Positions 54,704 through 63,045 of a stretch of DNA of 64,000 nt are shown here, piece by piece. The stretch is from Parvularculaceae bacterium (GTDB taxonomy: Bacteria > Pseudomonadota > Alphaproteobacteria > Caulobacterales > Parvularculaceae). The number at the start of each line of letters is the position of its first letter. Within the stretch, counting starts at the first letter, position 1. Made by a program: the position numbers and the translations under genes. The notes below the pieces were generated by a model, which had not been told where the DNA came from, made no database searches, and saw only the letters and a program-made list of their open reading frames with translations. The stretch lies in NCBI GenBank assembly GCA_020446945.1, contig JAGRDS010000017.1, positions 30,791 to 94,790 of the forward strand, written 5' to 3'.

Positions 54704-57448
54704 ATGACCGAAATCACGCCCCAAATCGTCGCCGATCACGGCCTAAAGCCCGAAGAATATGAGCGCATACGGGAGCATATGGGCCGCGAGCCCAATCTTC
54801 TCGAACTCGGCGTTTTTTCCGTCATGTGGTCGGAACATTGCTCCTACAAATCCTCTCGCCGGCATCTTAGAAAACTGCCGACGTCAGCGCCGTGGGTGAT
54901 ACAGGGGCCGGGCGAAAACGCGGGCGTCATCGACATCGGAGACGGACCGGAGGGGACGAAACTCGCCGCCGTCTTCAAAATGGAAAGTCACAACCACCCG
55001 TCTTACATTGAACCCTATCAGGGCGCGGCGACGGGCGTCGGCGGCATCATGCGCGACGTTTTCACCATGGGCGCGCGCCCGGTGGCGAATATGAACGCCT
55101 TGCGTTTCGGATCGTGGGATCACGACAGAACGCGCCACCTGGTCGCCGGCGTCGTCGCAGGCATCGGCGGCTACGGCAATTGCATGGGCGTACCGACCCT
55201 CGGCGGCGAAACGAATTTCCATCCCGGCTATAACGGCAATATCCTCGTCAATGCGATGACGGTCGGCATCGCCGAAAAACACCGCATTTTTTATTCCGCC
55301 GCGCGCGGCGCCGGAAACCCGGTCGTTTATGTCGGCTCGAAAACCGGACGCGACGGCATTCACGGCGCCACGATGGCCTCCGCCGAATTCGACGACGCAT
55401 CGCAGGAAAAGCGCCCGACGGTTCAGGTCGGCGATCCGTTCACTGAGAAACTGCTTCTTGAAGCGTGCCTGGAATTGATGGCGTCCGATGCGATCATAGC
55501 GATCCAGGATATGGGCGCGGCGGGGCTTACCTCGTCGTCCTGCGAAATGGCGGCGAAGGGCGGCGGCGGTTTCGAGCTGGACCTCGATTTGGTTCCCCAG
55601 CGCGAAGAGGCGATGAGCGCCTATGAGATGATGCTCTCTGAATCGCAGGAGCGTATGCTCATGGTGCTGAAGCCCGGCCGCGAGGAAGCGGCGCGGGCCG
55701 TCTTTGAAAAATGGGGCGTAGATTTCGCCGTTATCGGCGTGACGACCGATACGGGCCGTTTGGTCATCAAACACAAGGGCGAGGTTCAGGCCGACATGCC
55801 CGTCGCGCCGCTCGCCGATGCGGCGCCGAATTACGACCGGCCGGCCGCAGCGCTTGAAAAACCCGCTCCGCTGGACGATCGCACCGTTTCGATCCGCGAG
55901 GCGCTCGTCACCTTGAAAGCCGACAAATCGGAGGCGGAGCTGAAAACGATCATCGACGCGCTGATCGATGATCGCGTCGCCGCGATTGACGGTGTCGATG
56001 CGGTCGGCGTTACGACATCGAAAGGCTCTGCGAAACTTTATCTGCGCATGAAGCCGGACGCCGACGCCTCGTTCGCCTCGCTTGAAGAGGCGGCTGAAAA
56101 TCTCAAGGAAACCAGTGTCGTCAAGGAAACCTCTTTCGAAACGCATGAGGAAAAAGTCGACATCGCCGAGCGCGCCGGCGCGCTTTCATCGCTGACCGCG
56201 CTCGCAAAACTGATGGGTACGGAAGATCTTTGCTCGCGCCGCTGGATCTGGGAGCAGTACGACCATACCGTTATGGGCGATACGGTAATCGCCCCAGGGG
56301 GCGACGCAGCGCTCGTGCGCATTCACGGGACCAATCGCGGCCTTGCGATAACAACCGACGTAACCCCGCGATACGTAAAGGCCGATCCCCATGAGGGCGG
56401 AAAACAGGCGGTCGCAGAGACCTATCGCAATATTTGCGCGATCGGCGCAGCCCCGCTCGCGATCACCAATTGCCTCAATTTCGGCAATCCGGAACGCCCG
56501 GAAATCATGGCCCAATTCATCGGCGCCGTCGAAGGCATGGCCGAGGCGTGCGAAGCGCTCAGCTATCCCGTCGTTTCCGGCAATGTCTCGCTTTACAATG
56601 AGACGAACGGCGTCGCCATTCCGCCGACGCCGGCGATCGGCGGGGTCGGCGTTATCGAGGATGCAACGCGCGCGGTCCGTGTCGGCGGCGCGCTCGCCGG
56701 CGATGAACTTATCGCCGTCGGCGTCACCAAAGGCTGGCTCGGCCAGTCGCTCTATCTGCGCGAGTTATTCGGCGCGGAAGAGGGGGCGCCGCCGCCGGTC
56801 GATCTGGAAGCGGAGCGGCGCAATGGCGAGACAATCCGAAAACTGATCGCCGAAGGGCTGATCACCGCCTGCCATGACGTATCGGACGGCGGGCTCCTCG
56901 TCGCGGCGGCGGAAATGGCGCTCGCCTGCGGCGAAGGGCTTGAACTAAAAACGCCGGTCAAGGCGCGCGCGGCCGCCTATTGGTTCGGCGAGGATCAGGG
57001 GCGCTATCTGATCGCCGTCGCGCCGGCCGCCGCCGACACGCTCTTGCTCAAAGCCGCAATGGCTGGCGTGCAGGCTTCCAAGATCGGCCGTTTCGGCGGC
57101 AATTTCCTTCGCCTTGACGAAGACGATTCCATTGCGCTTCTCGACCTCGCCGACATTCATGATCGTGCGTTGCCGGACTATATGAGCGCGCAAACCGCAA
57201 CGGAGACTGACGCGATGCCGATGAAATCTGACGATATCAAGAAAATGATCATCGATGCGATGCCGGATGCGACGGTGGAGATTGAAGACCTCGCCGGCGA
57301 CGGCGATCATTATCGCGCGCGCATTGTCTCGTCCGCGTTCAACGGCAAGAACCGCGTCCAGCAACATCAGCTCGTTTACCGCGCCCTGAAGGGTAAAATG
57401 GGCGGCGAACTGCACGCGCTCGCGCTGGAAACGGAAGCGACGGAGTAA
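54704..57448 (+). CDS. purL: Phosphoribosylformylglycinamidine synthase subunit PurL with internal insertion and C-terminal BolA domain
   Basis: PurL converts FGAR to FGAM in purine synthesis using ATP and ammonia from PurQ. This frame is 914 codons; small PurL has about 740. Residues 1-380 are the first PurL half ([63 protein letters not shown]). Residues about 495-826 are the second half ([24 protein letters not shown]-like [49 protein letters not shown]). Between them are about 90 extra residues with a PurS-like pattern. Residues 838-914 are a full BolA protein. Start ATG 54704. purQ and a separate purS are not in this window. A sequencing error at 57208 could explain the fusion but not the insertion. 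Confidence 0.95.
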   Translation: MTEITPQIVADHGLKPEEYERIREHMGREPNLLELGVFSVMWSEHCSYKSSRRHLRKLPTSAPWVIQGPGENAGVIDIGDGPEGTKLAAVFKMESHNHPSYIEPYQGAATGVGGIMRDVFTMGARPVANMNALRFGSWDHDRTRHLVAGVVAGIGGYGNCMGVPTLGGETNFHPGYNGNILVNAMTVGIAEKHRIFYSAARGAGNPVVYVGSKTGRDGIHGATMASAEFDDASQEKRPTVQVGDPFTEKLLLEACLELMASDAIIAIQDMGAAGLTSSSCEMAAKGGGGFELDLDLVPQREEAMSAYEMMLSESQERMLMVLKPGREEAARAVFEKWGVDFAVIGVTTDTGRLVIKHKGEVQADMPVAPLADAAPNYDRPAAALEKPAPLDDRTVSIREALVTLKADKSEAELKTIIDALIDDRVAAIDGVDAVGVTTSKGSAKLYLRMKPDADASFASLEEAAENLKETSVVKETSFETHEEKVDIAERAGALSSLTALAKLMGTEDLCSRRWIWEQYDHTVMGDTVIAPGGDAALVRIHGTNRGLAITTDVTPRYVKADPHEGGKQAVAETYRNICAIGAAPLAITNCLNFGNPERPEIMAQFIGAVEGMAEACEALSYPVVSGNVSLYNETNGVAIPPTPAIGGVGVIEDATRAVRVGGALAGDELIAVGVTKGWLGQSLYLRELFGAEEGAPPPVDLEAERRNGETIRKLIAEGLITACHDVSDGGLLVAAAEMALACGEGLELKTPVKARAAAYWFGEDQGRYLIAVAPAAADTLLLKAAMAGVQASKIGRFGGNFLRLDEDDSIALLDLADIHDRALPDYMSAQTATETDAMPMKSDDIKKMIIDAMPDATVEIEDLAGDGDHYRARIVSSAFNGKNRVQQHQLVYRALKGKMGGELHALALETEATE
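55886..56158 (+). other. PurS-like insertion within PurL
   Basis: Residues 395-485 of PurL lie between the DRP that ends the first half and [16 protein letters not shown] that opens the second; in other small PurL proteins this linker is about 20-25 residues. The insert has a beta-alpha-beta-alpha-beta pattern: ALVTLK, then [36 protein letters not shown] and a final [12 protein letters not shown]. The VTLK start, GK/SK-like turn, and ending resemble PurS, the 80-residue partner that bridges PurL and PurQ. The similarity is weak and judged by eye. Confidence 0.4.
57215..57448 (+). other. bolA: BolA-family domain, with possible internal translation start
   Basis: The last 77 residues of the purL frame, from [16 protein letters not shown] to the end, form a complete BolA/IbaG protein: [36 protein letters not shown] and [11 protein letters not shown]. 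In many alphaproteobacteria bolA is a separate gene right after purL. Here no stop separates them, but GGAG lies 8 bases before ATG 57215, so a free BolA might also be made. A TGA exists at 57208-57210 in another frame. BolA partners Grx4-type glutaredoxins in iron-sulfur handling. Confidence 0.85.
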
Positions 57449-57546
57449 GCGCCGCGATCGGTCGCAAAAAAACAAACAATCCGTCACAAAAGCGCAAACG
57501 AAGCCTTCTATCCGGTTTCGCGACGTTTTCATTGACGGAGCCGGCG

Positions 57547-57621
57547 GTGAACTTTTTCGATCGGATCGGACTGGCGATTGTCCTGTGCGTTCTAGCCCTG
57601 ACTGCGATGGCGCGCGGCTAG
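57547..57621 (+). CDS. Possible 24-residue membrane peptide
   Basis: A GTG-started frame with GGAG six bases upstream, in the 197-base gap after purL. It codes for 24 residues: a short polar start (NFFDRIG), one hydrophobic stretch (LAIVLCVLALTAMA) and Arg-Gly at the end. This would be a single membrane helix. No family known; chance is quite possible. Confidence 0.3.
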   Translation: MNFFDRIGLAIVLCVLALTAMARG

Positions 57622-57645
57622 GCGCTTTTTAAAGCCGCGCCGCAC

Positions 57646-58569
57646 TTATTCCGCCGCATCTGCGGGGGTCGATCCTGGTGCGTAAGGGGTCAGTATTTTC
57701 GCCTTCTCCTTGCGCGCGCCCCACAGGCAAGCGGCGACGATTACCGCGCCGCCCAGCCCCACCTGAGGCCGCGGAACCTCTGCGAAAAAGAAAAAGCCGA
57801 TCAACGAGGCCCAGATAAGCGCCGTAAATTCCAACGGCGCCAGAACCTGCGCTTCGGCATGCGCATATGCGCGCGCGAGAAGGTAAATGCCGGCGGACGC
57901 AAGCGCGCCGAGCGCCAGAAAATACGGCAAGTCCGTCGCAGGCGGCGCTTTACCTGTCGCAAAAGCGGGAACAGCGACAATCAGGCCGGGAACAATAGCG
58001 CCGAGCAGCGCAATAGCCTCCGGCCCGTCCTTGCTGGCGCGCGAACGCATCAGGACTATGGCGAGGGCGTAGGTCACGGCGGAAAAAAGCGCACCAGCGA
58101 TCCCCAGCAATCTTTGATTGTCCGGAGAAAAATTGTCGCCGCTCGCGGCCGCTATGATGACGCCCGCGAATCCTATGACCGCCGCCAGGACCGATCGGCG
58201 CCGGATATTCTCGCCGAGGATCGCGCTCGCCATGAAAGGAACGAGAAGCGGCGCAATGAAGGCGATGACCAGCAATTCGGCGAGCGGAAGCACCGAAAGG
58301 CACCAGAAAAATGACGTCGCCGCAAGCGCGATGACGAAGCCGCGCAAGCCGTGCGCCTTCCACATTTCAAGCGTTAATGTCGGCCGCCCGGCGCGGGCCC
58401 AGACGAGTATGGCGAAAAACGAACCGAACAGGTAGCGGCCCAGCGTAACGACGAGGACGTCGTTCGTGGATACAAGATGCTTTATGACGCCGTCCATGAC
58501 GCACAGAACGGCGACGCCCGCCGCGCCGAATGCAATCGCGCGGTAATGATGTTCTGTTTCTGACGACAT
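57646..58569 (-). CDS. EamA/DMT-family transporter
   Basis: Inner-membrane carrier of 307 residues with ten helices in two EamA repeats (about 13-140 and 155-290). Marks include FGAAGVAVLCVMDGVIKHL and PLVPFMASAILGENIRRRSVLAAVIGFAGVI, then LEFTALIWASLIGFFFFAEVPRPQVGLGGAVIVAA. Members export amino acids and metabolites, but the substrate cannot be told here. It is transcribed 45 bases after the SNF-type transporter on the same strand. Confidence 0.92.
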   Translation of the reverse strand: MSSETEHHYRAIAFGAAGVAVLCVMDGVIKHLVSTNDVLVVTLGRYLFGSFFAILVWARAGRPTLTLEMWKAHGLRGFVIALAATSFFWCLSVLPLAELLVIAFIAPLLVPFMASAILGENIRRRSVLAAVIGFAGVIIAAASGDNFSPDNQRLLGIAGALFSAVTYALAIVLMRSRASKDGPEAIALLGAIVPGLIVAVPAFATGKAPPATDLPYFLALGALASAGIYLLARAYAHAEAQVLAPLEFTALIWASLIGFFFFAEVPRPQVGLGGAVIVAACLWGARKEKAKILTPYAPGSTPADAAE

Positions 58570-58614
58570 GGTGCGGCTCTGGCGTCCGCAGGGCGATAAG
58601 TCAAGCCAGCCTTT

Positions 58615-59958
58615 CTAACCGGCGATAAAATCGTTCAGGCCGAAATCGAATTTCGCATCCAGGCCGAGAAGCAGGATCAGGATAACGGCGATCGGCGAAA
58701 CATAGCGGATCATCACGCGCCAGAAGCGGAACATTCCCTCGCCGGCGTTGGGAAGTTCGCCGCGCATCACCGTGCGCGGCGCCACCCAGCCCGCCAGGAG
58801 CGCAACGAGAAGACCGCCAAGCGGAAGCGCAATACTGCCCGAAACAAAGTCCAGCCAGCCGCCGAGCCCTGAAACAACGACGGTCGCCGCCCCGACCGAC
58901 CAGCAAATGGCGCCGATAATTATGGCGGCCATTCCGCGTTTCACGCCGAATTGCTCCTGCGCGACGGCCGCGCCGACGAGCAGCATCGAGATTGAAGAGG
59001 TGAGGGCGGCGATGAAGGCGAGGAAAAAGAATACGCCGCCGATTATCGAACCGTACGGCATGCCCGCGAAAACTGCGGGAAGCGCACCGAATATAAGACC
59101 GGAGCCGGCCGCCGGATCGAGACCGTGGGTAAAGACAATCGGGAAAATCATCAGGCCGGCGACGATCGCGACAAGCGTGTCGGAGCCGGCGATGATAACC
59201 GACGAATTTGCGATGTTTTCTTTCGGTCCCAGGAACGAGCCATAGGTCAGCATTAGCGCTGCGCCGATGCCGATCGAAAAAAACGCCTGGCCGAGCGCAG
59301 CGAGGACGACGGACGGGGTGACGTCCTCAAAACGCGGCGAAAAGAGATAGGCGAGCGTTTCCTCTGCGCCGCCATTCATCATCGCATAAACGGACATGCC
59401 GGCGAGCATGACGAAAAACATCGGCATCAGTATCGTCACGACGCGCTCAATGCCGTCGTTCAATCCGCGCGAGACGACCATGACAGTGATCGCCATGAAC
59501 AACGTGTGCCAACCTAGCGCATGGACCGGGCCGCCATAAAGCGGCGCGACCGCCGCCGCATCTCCGCCGGCGCGTCCCGCGAACTCGCCTAGGAACGACA
59601 TAACGGAATAGGCCAGCACCTGCCCGGCGATTACGCTGTAAGTCGTCAAAATAAGAAAAGAGCCGATGACGCCGACCCATCCTGTTATGCCCCATACGGA
59701 TGACTTTCCGGCGTCTTTCGCAAGCTGCGCGGTCGAGCCGACAGCCGACAGGCCCTTATGGCGGCCGACGGCCAGTTCGCCCATGAGAATAGGAAAGGCG
59801 ACAAAGACGACGCAAAGGAGATAGACGAATACGAACGCCGATCCGCCGTTCTCGCCGGTCTGAAACGGAAACCGCCACAGATTGCCGAGGCCGACCGCAG
59901 ACCCGATCGCGGCCATCAAAAAAGCGAAGCGGGAGGACCATTGCGGCGTCGTAGCCAT
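58615..59958 (-). CDS. Sodium-dependent transporter, SNF family
   Basis: Symporter of 447 residues with the LeuT fold, about 12 helices. The first helix is AFLMAAIGSAVGLGNLWRFPFQTGENGGSAFVFVYLLC, with the unwound Gly-rich segment that binds sodium and substrate. ITVMVVSRGLNDGIERVVTILMP and QAFFSIGIGAALMLTYGS are further family marks. It probably takes up an amino acid. It appears to share a transcript with the EamA gene. Confidence 0.93.
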   Translation of the reverse strand: MATTPQWSSRFAFLMAAIGSAVGLGNLWRFPFQTGENGGSAFVFVYLLCVVFVAFPILMGELAVGRHKGLSAVGSTAQLAKDAGKSSVWGITGWVGVIGSFLILTTYSVIAGQVLAYSVMSFLGEFAGRAGGDAAAVAPLYGGPVHALGWHTLFMAITVMVVSRGLNDGIERVVTILMPMFFVMLAGMSVYAMMNGGAEETLAYLFSPRFEDVTPSVVLAALGQAFFSIGIGAALMLTYGSFLGPKENIANSSVIIAGSDTLVAIVAGLMIFPIVFTHGLDPAAGSGLIFGALPAVFAGMPYGSIIGGVFFFLAFIAALTSSISMLLVGAAVAQEQFGVKRGMAAIIIGAICWSVGAATVVVSGLGGWLDFVSGSIALPLGGLLVALLAGWVAPRTVMRGELPNAGEGMFRFWRVMIRYVSPIAVILILLLGLDAKFDFGLNDFIAG

Positions 59959-60056
59959 TTGCGTCTCCTTGATTTCAGCACGCAGCTTTCGCGCGTTTTG
60001 CGGGCGTAGACCCTATGGCCTATCGCCGGCGCGTCAAGCTTGCGCGCGATATTCGA

Positions 60057-61103
60057 TTATTGCAGGGGGCAGACCATGACGTGCGCGTCGAATACGGCGC
60101 CGACGATAAGCTGGTCCGTCGTCACGGCGGCGACGGATGAGGCGTTAATGGCGCCGTTCAGGTCGACAAGGACATTTTCCGCATGCTTCGTTTTCGGATC
60201 GATTCGGATGACCTGCGAGGGAGATACGGCGGCGGGATCTTCAACGTGTTTGAGAAAATCAAAAACCTTTGGGTGGCCTGCGACCCACAAGGCGCCGTCC
60301 GCAGCGACTTCGATATTGTCGGGTCCGGTGTCGACGCTGATGGAATCGCGCTCGGTCAGCGCGCCTGTTTCGGGATCGCGATCGTAAACGACGATATTTC
60401 GACCGAGAAAAGCGGACGCATATACGGTTTTTCCGTCCGCTGAAATATTGACGCCATTGGCGTAAGAGAGCCCCTTTGCAGCCACCGAGCCTTTTGAACC
60501 GTCGAAATAGGCGAGGCCGGACAGGGGGAGCGTCAAATAGGCTTCGGCCGCGCCGAGAACGCCGCCGTCGAAGGCGCGATCATTCGTTACATAAAAACTG
60601 CGCGGCCCGACGCCAAGAACGTCATTCGGCGATGTCATTTCTGGGAATGATACTGAATCGACATGGATCAGCATTCCGCGAAATCCGACATCGAATATTT
60701 CAACCCGATGTCCGTTTTCAATCGAATGGTTGACGACGAAGAGCCTCTTCTGGCCTTCCTTGTTGCTCCACAGGCTTAGGCCGTGCGGGTGAAAATCTTC
60801 CAGCATTCCTGGCGAAACTTTCGAAACCCCGTCCGATCCGTCGAGCTTTAGCGCGTAGATACCGCCCGGAACCGGATGACCCGCATTCGTCGCCCGACGG
60901 TCGTCAGCGGAAATGAACGCCACATTGAGATCGGGATCGATCGTGACGTCTTCAACGCCGGGAAATATTTCGACGCGCCGGCATTCATCAATCAGTTTCG
61001 GTTCAAGGTCGGCGAACACGCCGGACGCCGGAATAACACCCCACGCAATTCGGACAATCACGCCAAGCCCAACCAGGCCCAAAAGCCAGACTAAAGCACG
61101 CAT
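60057..61103 (-). CDS. Paraoxonase/arylesterase-like lactonase (beta-propeller)
   Basis: A protein of 348 residues with an N-terminal helix (ALVWLLGLVGLGVIVRIAWG), then a six-bladed propeller of the PON/SMP-30 type. Calcium and catalytic features like those of paraoxonase are seen: GVEDVTID (Glu), HPHGLSLW (His dyad), SPNDVLGVGPRSFYVTND (Asn/Asp), YANGVNIS (Asn) and GPDNIEV (Asp/Asn). Such enzymes hydrolyse lactones and aryl esters at the membrane surface. The native substrate is unknown. Confidence 0.87.
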   Translation of the reverse strand: MRALVWLLGLVGLGVIVRIAWGVIPASGVFADLEPKLIDECRRVEIFPGVEDVTIDPDLNVAFISADDRRATNAGHPVPGGIYALKLDGSDGVSKVSPGMLEDFHPHGLSLWSNKEGQKRLFVVNHSIENGHRVEIFDVGFRGMLIHVDSVSFPEMTSPNDVLGVGPRSFYVTNDRAFDGGVLGAAEAYLTLPLSGLAYFDGSKGSVAAKGLSYANGVNISADGKTVYASAFLGRNIVVYDRDPETGALTERDSISVDTGPDNIEVAADGALWVAGHPKVFDFLKHVEDPAAVSPSQVIRIDPKTKHAENVLVDLNGAINASSVAAVTTDQLIVGAVFDAHVMVCPLQ

Positions 61104-61204
61104 ACAAGTTTTCTCCGCCCCCGCGAGTGCGGCAACCTGTCAAAATTGCCCGGCGAGGGCAAGCCGATTAAGCTGCCGGCCGATTCGCCGTTTGGGAGAA
61201 AATC

Positions 61205-61666
61205 ATGCGCCCGCTGCTCGCCTTGCTAGCGTTTGCACTCATCAACGCCTGCGCGGAAAGGCCCGATGACGCCGCCGCTTCGGCGCAAAACACCGCACAG
61301 AGCGATGAGGCGATGGCGGAAGACGCCGCCGCCGGCGACATTGTAGATGTGACAGGAGGCGCGGGCAAAACGATTGAAGAAATGCGCGCGCAATCGCTCG
61401 AAGCGATCGACACGCAGGATTGCGAGGCGCGCGGCGGCGAGGTCCGCCCTGAAGGAATGCTCGGCATGTATCGGTGCGTAACGCCATATGCGGACGCCGG
61501 ATCGCCTTGCCGGTCTGGCGGCGATTGCGAGGGGAAATGCCTCGCTGATGACGACACGCCCGTCGGCGGAGAGACGGTTGGCGTTTGCCAGGCCGATGAC
61601 AGCCCATTCGGCTGCTACGCCGAAATAGAGGACGGAAAAGTCACGACAGCGCTTTGCGTTGACTGA
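61205..61666 (+). CDS. Cys-rich lipoprotein
   Basis: A protein of 153 residues. The lipobox is INAC (Cys16). After an Ala/Asp/Glu-rich linker comes a compact domain with eight Cys: TQDC, MYRC, GSPC, GGDC, GKC, VGVC, FGC and ALC, enough for four disulfides. The pattern CRSGGDCEGKCLAD is seen in other bacterial hypothetical secreted proteins. Its stop overlaps the next start by one base (TGATG). Function unknown. Confidence 0.85.
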   Translation: MRPLLALLAFALINACAERPDDAAASAQNTAQSDEAMAEDAAAGDIVDVTGGAGKTIEEMRAQSLEAIDTQDCEARGGEVRPEGMLGMYRCVTPYADAGSPCRSGGDCEGKCLADDDTPVGGETVGVCQADDSPFGCYAEIEDGKVTTALCVD

Positions 61667-62550
61667 TGCAATCTCCCTCAAGGCTTGGTTTCGGCGTATC
61701 CGGCCCGCTCGGCCGGAGCTGGTTCAGCGAAGAAAAGGCGGCGGCGATTATCGGCGCTGCTTACAAAGGCGGCGTTCGACATTTCGATACGGCGCCGTTT
61801 TACGGTTCCGCTCAGGAACGGCTCGGCCGGGCGCTTAACAGCCTCGGGGCGCGAGACGTATTCATCAGCACAAAGACGGGTACGCGCCGTGACGGCGGCT
61901 CGCTGGTGAAGGATTTCTCCGAACGCGCCATTCGAAACGATGTGGAACGCAGCCTTGCGGATCTCAATCGCGCAAAACTCGATCTTTTGTATCTCCACGG
62001 ACCGAGCCTCGCGCAGATGGACGCCGCGCGTCCGATCATTGAAAAACTGAAAGGCGAGGGGCTGATAAAGGCCGCCGGCGTGTGCGGCGACGGCGCGCCG
62101 TTGACCCGCGCAATCGAAAGCGGTTTTGACGCCGTCATGACGATTTACAATGTCGTCAACCGGGACAGCGCGGCGGCGATCGCCGATGCGGCGCGGCGCG
62201 GCTTGATGACAATTGCGATTGGCCCGCTGGTCGACGGGCTTGTCGGTCCGGGTCCGATCCCGCCGCGCTCTCTTTCGGATATCTGGCGCATCGCCCGGTC
62301 GGCGGCGCGCCGGCGATATGACAGGCGCGCGCTGGCAGCGGCGCGGCGCGCGCTCGGATCGCAAGACCCGGCCGGCAAGGCGCTTTCCTTCGTTCTCGCC
62401 AATCCCTCTATCGATATTGTGATGACGACGACGACGAAGGAGCGCCATCTTGTGAGTTCGCTCGCGGCCGCCGCCCGGCCGGCCGATCCCGCATTTCATC
62501 AGCGCATTATCGAAATGCTCTTGACCGGCGAGGCGGCGGCGCCTAGCTAA
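61666..62550 (+). CDS. Aldo/keto reductase
   Basis: A protein of 294 residues with the AKR barrel. The tetrad is visible as FDTAPFYG (Asp, Tyr), ISTKTG (Lys) and LLYLHGP (His). The N-terminus [12 protein letters not shown] and [12 protein letters not shown] are family marks. It uses NADPH to reduce carbonyls; the substrate may be a sugar or aldehyde. It is coupled to the lipoprotein gene upstream. Confidence 0.92.
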   Translation: MQSPSRLGFGVSGPLGRSWFSEEKAAAIIGAAYKGGVRHFDTAPFYGSAQERLGRALNSLGARDVFISTKTGTRRDGGSLVKDFSERAIRNDVERSLADLNRAKLDLLYLHGPSLAQMDAARPIIEKLKGEGLIKAAGVCGDGAPLTRAIESGFDAVMTIYNVVNRDSAAAIADAARRGLMTIAIGPLVDGLVGPGPIPPRSLSDIWRIARSAARRRYDRRALAAARRALGSQDPAGKALSFVLANPSIDIVMTTTTKERHLVSSLAAAARPADPAFHQRIIEMLLTGEAAAPS

Positions 62551-62590
62551 TCCCTATCAAAATAGAATGTTTTTCCGCGGAAAGGGTCGT

Positions 62591-62926
62591 ATGAGCGACA
62601 AGGCCGTACAAGACGCCATCAAGGCGAAGATCGAAGCCAATCCGGTGATGCTTTTCATGAAAGGTACGCCGCAGTTTCCGCAATGCGGATTTTCGGCCGC
62701 GGTCGTCCAGATCCTCGATTATATCGGTGTCGATTTCGGATCGGAAAATGTTCTGGCCGATCCTGAAATCCGTCAGGGAATTAAGGATTTTTCCGACTGG
62801 CCGACAATCCCGCAACTTTACGTCAAGGGCGAATTCATCGGCGGCTGCGATATCGTCAAGGAAATGTTCGAAGCAGGCGAGTTGAAGGCGTTTCTCGAAA
62901 GCAAGGGCGTTCCGGTCGCGGCCTGA
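62591..62926 (+). CDS. grxD: Monothiol glutaredoxin, Grx4 family
   Basis: A protein of 111 residues with the CGFS active site (Cys32, in FPQCGFSA). [28 protein letters not shown] and [17 protein letters not shown] are Grx4 hallmarks. It binds a shared [2Fe-2S] cluster with BolA proteins and takes part in iron-sulfur trafficking. In relatives it often follows purL-bolA directly; here about 5.1 kb separate them. ATG 62591 is chosen because the protein then begins like its family; an in-frame ATG at 62567 is not needed. Confidence 0.95.
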   Translation: MSDKAVQDAIKAKIEANPVMLFMKGTPQFPQCGFSAAVVQILDYIGVDFGSENVLADPEIRQGIKDFSDWPTIPQLYVKGEFIGGCDIVKEMFEAGELKAFLESKGVPVAA

Positions 62927-63045
62927 GATCGCCGGCGTCCGGGATGCTGCCGCGGGGAGCTTGCCCCGACCGCATGAAAAGCTAATCGTAAAAACGCCCG
63001 GTCAGGACTTGCGCCTGAACGCATTGTCGCGCTTTCGTCATCGGG

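Noticed and set aside
54884..56146. Long open frame (420 codons) on the minus strand
   Set aside because: Antisense to purL. Its composition is a mirror of PurL codons and no domain is visible.
62953..62968. Hairpin CGGGG-AGCTTG-CCCCG after grxD as a terminator
   Set aside because: Five-base stem and no T-run on either side.
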